Below are positions 58,340 to 64,000 of a DNA stretch of 64,000 bases, in pieces (position 1 is the first letter of the stretch; every line of letters begins with the position of its first letter). Below the pieces are notes generated by a model, which had not been told where the DNA came from, made no database searches, and saw nothing but the letters and a program-made list of their open reading frames with translations. A program made the position numbers and the translations under genes. Source of the stretch: Leptidea sinapis (taxonomy: Eukaryota; Arthropoda; Insecta; Lepidoptera; Pieridae). The stretch lies in assembly GCF_905404315.1 (NCBI RefSeq), contig NC_066275.1, positions 5,270,001 to 5,334,000 of the forward strand, written 5' to 3'.

Positions 58340-59440
58340 AATGTGGAATAAACGTACATATGAATTCGAAAACCGAAAACGCATTGGACTATCTACTCAA
58401 CTGAGCCATTCTGAGTCTTAAGCACACTGTCAAATACTATACTGATAGGTGGACGCCTGTGTATGCATGTTTCCTTGATTCATCAAAAGCATTTGATCTT
58501 GTTACGTATGACTTTTATAGAAAAAACTCAAGAAGAATAGCGAGCACACACAGGTGCAGCGTCTCTTTCAGTACTGGTACGCTAACTAGACCAACAATGT
58601 AAGATGGGCCGGCAGCCTCTCCGGTGCGTACAGGCTGGAGTGCTGGGTAATGCAAGGGGGGTTGAGCTCACCCATGCTCTTCAATCTGTTCTTATGAACG
58701 AGCAGCTCATAACTGGGCTCAGCGGCGAGCGTGTCGGCTGCTCGGTTGATGGTGTTTGTGTGAACAACATCAGCTACGCGGATGACATGGTGCTGCTGGG
58801 TACAAGTGTGGGCTCTATAAGAAAGCTGTTAGCTATTTGTGAAAGGCACATGGGCTCAAATATAATTGCCAAAAAAGCGAGTATTTGGTCATCAGAGTAC
58901 CCGGTAAACATGTATCTAATATATCGTCAATAAAGCTGAATGGTGTTGAGCTTAAGAAAGTTCACCATTTTAAGTACCTCGGACACTACATCACCGAAGA
59001 CGACGACGCCGTCGAAGATCAAATGGATATTGAGATGGAACGCAGGGCACTGGCGGTGAGGAGTAATATGCTGGCTCGCAGGTTTGCTGGATGTAGCAGT
59101 GAGGTTAAGATAACGTTTTTCAAAGCATATTTTCATTCATTCATATATGTCAAGCCTTCTAAACGAGCAGCCTGTGGGTCAGATATACTCAAAGAACGCT
59201 TAGTGCCTTCCGCGTATCGTACATCAATGGATGTTGTGGCTGCCCTGCTTTTGCCGTGCTTCGGCAATGTTCGCGGATGCGAGGGTAGATGGCTTCCATA
59301 CCATCCAACGCAAAAGAACCGCGTCATTGCTGAGGAGGTTGCGGGATAGCCCTAACATTATTCTGCAAACCATTGTTATTGATTACGATGCGCCGATTAT
59401 AAAGGCATTTATGCGGCTTCATGTGCCTCTTTAATTATAA
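58340..59440 (+). mobile_element. LINE reverse-transcriptase fragment (family G)
   Basis: The plus strand encodes NKCGINVHMN-type entry, FLDSSKAFDLV (near 58470-58500, in a broken frame), CRLGTLSGVL-like region then VGCSVDGVCVNNISYADDMV with the YADD active site near 58774, IKLNGVELKKVHHFKYLGHY, ERRALAVRSNMLARRFAGCS and EVKITFFKAYFHSF. Further on, frame-shifted, are FADARVDGFHTIQRKRTASL and LLRRLRDSPN. A non-LTR element of a different family from A-D, with several frameshifts. Neither its endonuclease nor a clear 3' tail is seen. Confidence 0.8.
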
Positions 59441-59525
59441 TTATATTCTAACATTATATTTTAAGGACATTTTTCTAACACTTATTATGGAATTATTTTT
59501 CTGAAATGAATTATTATAATATTAT

Positions 59526-59594
59526 TGGTACGAGGATCGAACCGGAGGCTCCGTGGTAAGAGTCAACGGTTCAACCTATTGCGCTACCGACCAA
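59526..59594 (-). tRNA. tRNA-like pseudogene or SINE head
   Basis: On the reverse strand GGTTCGATCCT (59543-59533) matches the pol III B box, and TAGCGCAATAGG (59586-59575) is A-box-like. GACTCTTACC between them resembles a Lys (CTT) anticodon loop. The ends TTGGT and ACCAA pair, but the acceptor and T stems are imperfect, so I regard it as a pseudogene or a tRNA-derived SINE head rather than a working tRNA. Confidence 0.35.
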
Positions 59595-59699
59595 GTGGTC
59601 GAAAAAATGCAACGTAGTTAACATTCTGCGTCAGTCATGGTTTTGATGTGGTCTGTCATATAAACTTCATTTTAGCCAAAAAGGAGTTAAGACTTCAGC

Positions 59700-60540
59700 C
59701 AAAGTGTAAAAAGGCATAAAAGGCATTATTTTCTCAAAATTGAATCCTTTACTTTTATTTTTGATGTCATTTCTAATATACTAGATACTACTACCGCTTC
59801 GGAAACAAATGACGCTCTAAGAGTCTTCTCTCTTAGAGTCTCTCCCACCATTCTTTTATTGCACTCGTTTTGATGTAATATGCAATATTGTACTGTCATT
59901 GCTATTGCTATAAAATAATCAAAATCTAGTCCAAGACTGTTGGATCATTTAGACATTCATCTGTGGTACTGCTCCAATGGGATTTACGACAGAGCCATTT
60001 TTTAATAAAACATTTAAATATATTTATAGATAATGCCTGAACAGTGGTTGGAACTTTATTACAAAAGTGTATACATTCACCCTTAAAGCTATTATGTATC
60101 GTATGAAGCCTACTAGAATTAGTTACAAGCAATCCATTATTTCTAGTGTTATATTAATGAAAATCACCATTAATAGCAAAACCGTGACGATTTTTGTGAA
60201 CTTATAGTAAATTTTCATAAATGTATTGACAATGAACAGTCATAATAGTTATTTCTTTAATTTTTTCTTTGAGAGACTGTCTATAATCAAGGCATGACCC
60301 CATGTCAGCAGCATGACCCCACAGAAAAATACCGTGCGTCATGATGCTGTGAAAATAACTGAAGTACACTAATCTAGCGGTCGCAACATTCGTGTACTCA
60401 CTAATCTTCCTAACAACGTATACCGCAGAGCTGAGTCTTTTTGCTAGTTGGGCAATATGTAAGAAGAAGAACCCAAGAAGACAGTAGTGTCCACATAGTT
60501 TTTAAAAAATTTTACTAAAAACAGGCAGTACTGAAATAGG
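59700..60540 (-). mobile_element. LINE family A fragment, internally deleted
   Basis: A near copy of 41335-42200: AAAAGGCATAAAAGGC tail at 59707, then on the reverse strand LVTNSSRLHTIHNSFKGECI, HFCNKVPTTVQALSI and FIKKWLCRK. It continues to a segment equivalent to SSAVYVV and TNVATARLVYFSYFH, and then jumps near 60480 to the 5' part of the RT (region of VLPVFSKIF). Several stops. Confidence 0.85.
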
Positions 60541-60884
60541 CCTGAAATTAGCGGAGTCAAAAGAACTGCCCGATTTAAGCAAGGTGTATCAAGCGACTCT
60601 GTTGGATCTTGTTGTGAAACCTCTCAGCAATACGCTTATAAAAATTAAAGACTTGACACCTGGTCACAAGGCACGAAATACCGATATAGAAAATATACGA
60701 GCTGAAGACTGGCCCTCGTCTAGCCCAGATGTGTGATTGGACTATTTTTATAGGTCAGTTATAGAAGGCATGGCCGACATTGGATCGCTTAACAAATCTC
60801 TAAAACAAGCAGTGACTAAATTTCCTACGGAAACAATGCGTAACTACGTTAACAGATTGGTGGACAGACACATTAAATTATGTT
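60541..60884 (+). mobile_element. mariner-like transposase C-terminal fragment
   Basis: The plus strand reads VYQATLLDLVVKPLSNTL, LTPGHKARNTDIENIRAEDW, PSSSPDV, then TGA, LDYFYRSVIEGMADIGSLNK and AVTKFPTETMRNYVNRLVDR. It aligns with the IS630/Tc1/mariner catalytic core: the 'HKA' helix, 'DWPxxSPDxNPLDY' with the last acidic residue, and the C-terminal helix. One in-frame stop falls right after SPDV. No terminal repeats seen. Not the same family as the mariners at 11294 and 24209. Confidence 0.75.
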
Positions 60885-61302
60885 GAAGACAAATGTGTTC
60901 ATTTCAGATGGAATTGTTTTTTATTTATTTCTCAGTTTATTACAATAATACATATTATTAATTAAACATATATGAATAAATATTAAATTAATACATATAA
61001 GTATAATTAAGATTTCATTATGTCACAAAAAATATATTTTTATTTGTAACAGAACTAGGCTATTTATATTCGCAATGCAAACAATTCAGTCAACTAGCTG
61101 AGGTGAGCGGGCGCGGGCTACTATATGCTGATTGGGCAGAATGCAACACGCTCGTGCGCAGCTTGGTCAATCACAACATATTGAACGACTGGCCGATTGA
61201 TCTCATTTAGTACTAACTCACAACTTAACAATCAAAGTGAAATATCAATTATTCAAATTGGCTTGTTACAACATTTCGAATTGTCAAATACACTTTTTAT
61301 GA
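60885..61302. other. Spacer
   Basis: AT-rich; a GC-richer patch at 61095-61150 is unexplained. No gene. Confidence 0.4.
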
Positions 61303-61526
61303 TCAGCATTGACAATCATGATTGTGTTGATTTTTGACATGAACTATTTTATTCAAGAACGTAGTTACGCGTGCATTACACTTAATCTTGTTGCATTTCC
61401 ATGAGATCTTATCACCGTTTTTATAGTTCTTGTTGAACTGCCAACCTCCATACTCAAGATTGTAGTTGCCTTTGTCATTCAGCAAGAACACAGCATCATT
61501 GTCCTGTCTTCCGTTTTTCTGGAGTC
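61303..61526 (-). CDS. mod(mdg4): Terminal FLYWCH exon 29, short finger
   Basis: FLYWCH terminal exon. The acceptor is TTTTTCAAG (61528-61527); GA completes the split codon, then LQKNGRQDNDAVFLLNDKGN. Ligands are W42-x-C44, C49 and H67-N-H69. The Cys-Cys spacing is only four residues (WKCNKIKC), the tightest here. The tail DCQC adds two more Cys before TGA. The lead-in before the finger is about ten residues longer than usual, and no SRxG motif is present, making this the most divergent member. The phase still agrees with all the others. Confidence 0.85.
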
Positions 61527-61836
61527 CTTGAAAAATATCACCGATTATTGGCTATATGTTATTTAATTTCAATTGACTTGCAATATAGGAAGAAGATATT
61601 ATTTTCGATATGAAAAGATGACCATTTGACGTCATCAATCGACAAGCGTGGGGTACACTAGGGACGTGATCGAATAGGCGGACTTTTAACTAGAGTAAAA
61701 CCACTGAAATACTTCTGTATTTGGTGATAGGCCCACCACACTCCAGTTAAAGCAATTATGCAACCTATTGAGTGTCTACGTTTAAAAAGAGTATTGTACT
61801 TGTATTCGTGTAGATGTACTTTATAAATTACTAGTT
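61527..61836. other. Spacer
   Basis: AT-rich; nothing recognised. Confidence 0.4.
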
Positions 61837-62310
61837 TTTACCCGCGACTTCGTCCGCGTTGAATAGTTACTTTCGGCAATTTTTTTTATTATACTTTTCA
61901 AATGATACACATACAAACTGCTCTTTCCGCTGCTGGCAGCGCTCTTCTATGATACAGCGCATGTCCCTTCTAATTATGGATAACCTAATTAATAGTATTT
62001 CCCTGTGAACTTTAACCTCATATTTGATCCCCATGTAGGTCAAAGTTTCAAATAACTGGAACAAATGTTTATAAATTATTTCTTATCAAGTGCCTAAATA
62101 CAAAGTTTCACGGTTTTATCTTCGATAATAACAAATTTCCCTATAAACTGCCATCCCCTATTACAACCCCTCCATTTATTTATTTGCAAGAAAAGGTTCT
62201 CAAGCTCTATTCTATCTCTGTACTAAACTTTATCAAAATCGGTTCAGTGGTTTAGGCGTGAAAGCGTAACAAACAAACTTACATTCACATTTATAATATA
62301 AATAGGAATA
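61837..62310. mobile_element. Dispersed insect repeat (class unclear)
   Basis: It opens with TTTACCCGCGACTTCGTCCG and ends with CGGTTCAGTGGTTTAGGCGT, GAAAGCGTAACAAACAAACT, TACATTCACATTTATAATAT. I recognise both blocks as paired ends of a repeat widespread in lepidopteran genomes. No coding content. Confidence 0.65.
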
Positions 62311-63568
62311 ACACTCCTAGCACGCTATTATACTCCTTTGACATCAACACTTTCTGAACCCAAAAGCCATAACACTCGGAGCTATCTGAACGCAGCCGCA
62401 ATCATCACACGTCTCAATATAATATCTGACAAATTCTCAGAGAAAAATTATATTTTTATATATAAATATATCGTACTCTCTTCTGTTATCTGTACTCTCT
62501 ATTCTTCTTTCTCTGAAATGAGAATTACTCTACATCTTCCAGTTAGCATCCTAGGCTGTTATAGAAATAACAGTATTTACTTTTTGTTCCAAACAGACAG
62601 GCATTCAAGATTACAATTAACAATAACAGAAAGATATAATGAATAGAAATAAAAAAACAACCTTTAAGCATCTTTTAATATTTAGCAGTCTATCAAAACA
62701 ATGTAATAAATATATACAAACTGTGATAAAAATAACATATATATAAGTAGGATTAACATTCAATTGAATGTGTATAAGGTATAAGGCTTATATTTTAAAT
62801 ACATTTAGTATCACCACATTACGTATCGTTGTAGTATGTACTATCTAAAGCCTAGCTTCAGATATCGCGGCACCGGACACCGGCCACCGCCTCTCAACCG
62901 AAGTGCAGGTGAGGACAACATGTGGCACTATCCTTATAATTAATTACGTTTACTCAATTATATTATACATTCATATCCATTGGCACATTGAAATAATGTT
63001 AAATCCAGGTTGTCATGATCCTGCTATCGCTAACAGAATATACCGAACTAGAGTTACCATGTCTGAGCAATGTTTAAAATTATTTGAATATAATTAATAT
63101 GGAATATAACGAATATTATCTGCTTAGCACCAACATTTGTGTATTTCTTGTAACAATAATTATAATAAAAGCCACGTGTTTTCCTCAGCTTTACTATATC
63201 TTATGTACATTAAGATAAAATTTAGAGATCATTCAAATTATAATATTACATAATATTCAGAAACATTCATGGCGTAATACATTTTCCAAATCGTTCACTT
63301 CAGCTTCATTTCTCATATCAGCCATTTAATGGTAGATATGTCTATACATTGTATACAAAGGGTTTTCATATACTTTGCAGTCCTCCGGCCAATCATAATT
63401 TGTTAGCACAACTACTTAAACATTACAAATATATAAACCGAGAATAATTAAAACTAAATTGCAATTTGTGATCCAAATACAAATATTGATAAATATTTTG
63501 TAAAAATATCTCAATATGTATCGCAAAGCTTAGTGTTCTAGTATAGAATTTTATACTGGGCTGGGCTG
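62311..63568. other. Spacer
   Basis: AT-rich; a small GC-rich patch at 62868-62910 is unexplained. The plus frame at 62338-62646 has no recognised motif. Confidence 0.4.
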
Positions 63569-63615
63569 GTACTAAATGTAATGTTAAATTTAAAATTTAG
63601 CATTACATTTAGTAC
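63569..63615. repeat. Inverted repeat (hairpin)
   Basis: GTACTAAATGTAATGTTAAA and its near-perfect inverse (TTTAGCATTACATTTAGTAC) form arms of about 22 bp with one mismatch and almost no loop. It lies 77 bp past the stop of the last exon. Function unknown; could be a tiny MITE. Confidence 0.8.
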
Positions 63616-63691
63616 GGATTGTTGGAAGGTCAGTTGATACGTAATTACCGTCTCCCATATAACTCAAGATTCTTCTGCTACGCCGTAATAA

Positions 63692-64000
63692 TTACTGTTT
63701 TTCCGTGCTCGTCGATGGATTCCAGAGATCAGTTTTGGGTGCTATTCTAGGGAGGTTCAGAGCGTGCAAGGCTAGGGCCGCCCGCTGTGACATGAGCGGT
63801 GCGGTGAGATGTGCCGCGGCCAGGGACGACAGCGCGTGCGAGCGCGGCCGCAGCTGCACGAAGGCGCCGTTGCCGCAGCGCGCGTGCGACGGCGGCGGGT
63901 GGTTGTGAGCGTCGCCCATCGCGACCAACTTGCCCGCGACCAGTCGCACGCGCGCTCTGCACCCCATGTGCTTCGACGAACAATAGAAAAATCTCCCACC
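63692..64000 (-). CDS. mod(mdg4): Terminal FLYWCH exon 30 (partial at right edge, long tail)
   Basis: The exon enters from the right edge already inside the finger: GGRFFYCSSKHMGCRARVRL, with first Cys in FFYC, second in MGC, and HNH in DAHNHPPP. The 5' part, including the acceptor, is beyond the window. After HNH comes an Ala/Arg/His/Leu-rich tail of about 55 residues (HARCGNGAFVQLRPRSHALS and on) to the stop at 63692. The exon is strongly GC-rich, unlike the rest of the window. It is the most 5' variable exon seen; the shared BTB exons are probably to its right. Confidence 0.82.
   Translation of the reverse strand, partial: GGRFFYCSSKHMGCRARVRLVAGKLVAMGDAHNHPPPSHARCGNGAFVQLRPRSHALSSLAAAHLTAPLMSQRAALALHALNLPRIAPKTDLWNPSTSTEKQ

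Noticed and set aside
59526..59594. Functional tRNA-Lys gene
   Set aside because: B box is good but the acceptor and T stems do not pair well; reported only as a tRNA-like relic.
1..64000. Alternative naming of the locus as lola
   Set aside because: lola also has many alternative 3' exons, but those carry C2H2 zinc fingers; here every exon is FLYWCH, as in mod(mdg4).

Overview
The window looks like AT-rich, transposon-laden intronic DNA of an insect, most likely a lepidopteran (moth or butterfly). The evidence is the long AT-rich spacers, the small exons with AG acceptors, and a set of dispersed repeats (Jockey-like LINE 3' ends, RTE-type LINE ends, mariner, PIF/Harbinger relics, palindromic MITEs) of the kind common in lepidopteran genomes. 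There is no prokaryotic gene organisation, rRNA or CRISPR.

The main content is a one-directional array of about 30 short coding exons on the minus strand, from the left edge (1-291) to the right edge (63692-64000). Each encodes one FLYWCH zinc finger (two Cys, then His-x-His), begins just after an AG acceptor with two bases that complete a split codon, and ends with its own stop. This is the 3' architecture of mod(mdg4) (modifier of mdg4). In that gene, common 5' exons encoding a BTB/POZ domain are cis- or trans-spliced to one of many alternative terminal FLYWCH exons, giving chromatin, insulator and meiotic-pairing isoforms. No BTB exon lies in the window; if linked, it should be beyond position 64000. 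Several exons are too short or lack a Met, so they were found by reading the reverse strand directly (10965, 15703, 16644, 22060, 27611, 34635, 38240, 44619, 47491).

Region by region: 1-9.3 kb has two exon subfamilies in an interleaved order (A, B, B, A, B) with LINE copies between them. 9.3-14.6 kb has one exon with an altered zinc ligand and a mariner relic carrying a MITE. 14.6-22.3 kb has six exons in related pairs and triplets plus several LINE pieces. 22.5-26 kb is LINE, mariner, LINE, then an exon. 26-39.4 kb is exon-dense and poor in transposons. 39.4-47.7 kb holds a LINE nested in a MITE, one exon, a palindromic MITE and a decayed pseudo-exon. 47.7-52.7 kb is nearly empty. 52.7-64 kb has five exons, a PIF/Harbinger relic, a 92-bp tandem array with nearby hairpins, more LINE fragments and a transposase fragment.

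The exons work as alternatives: each would replace the others at the C-terminus of one shared protein. The transposons look like passengers. None interrupts an intact FLYWCH exon, although one exon has decayed (47491-47667) and several have lost a zinc ligand or gained a C-terminal tail.
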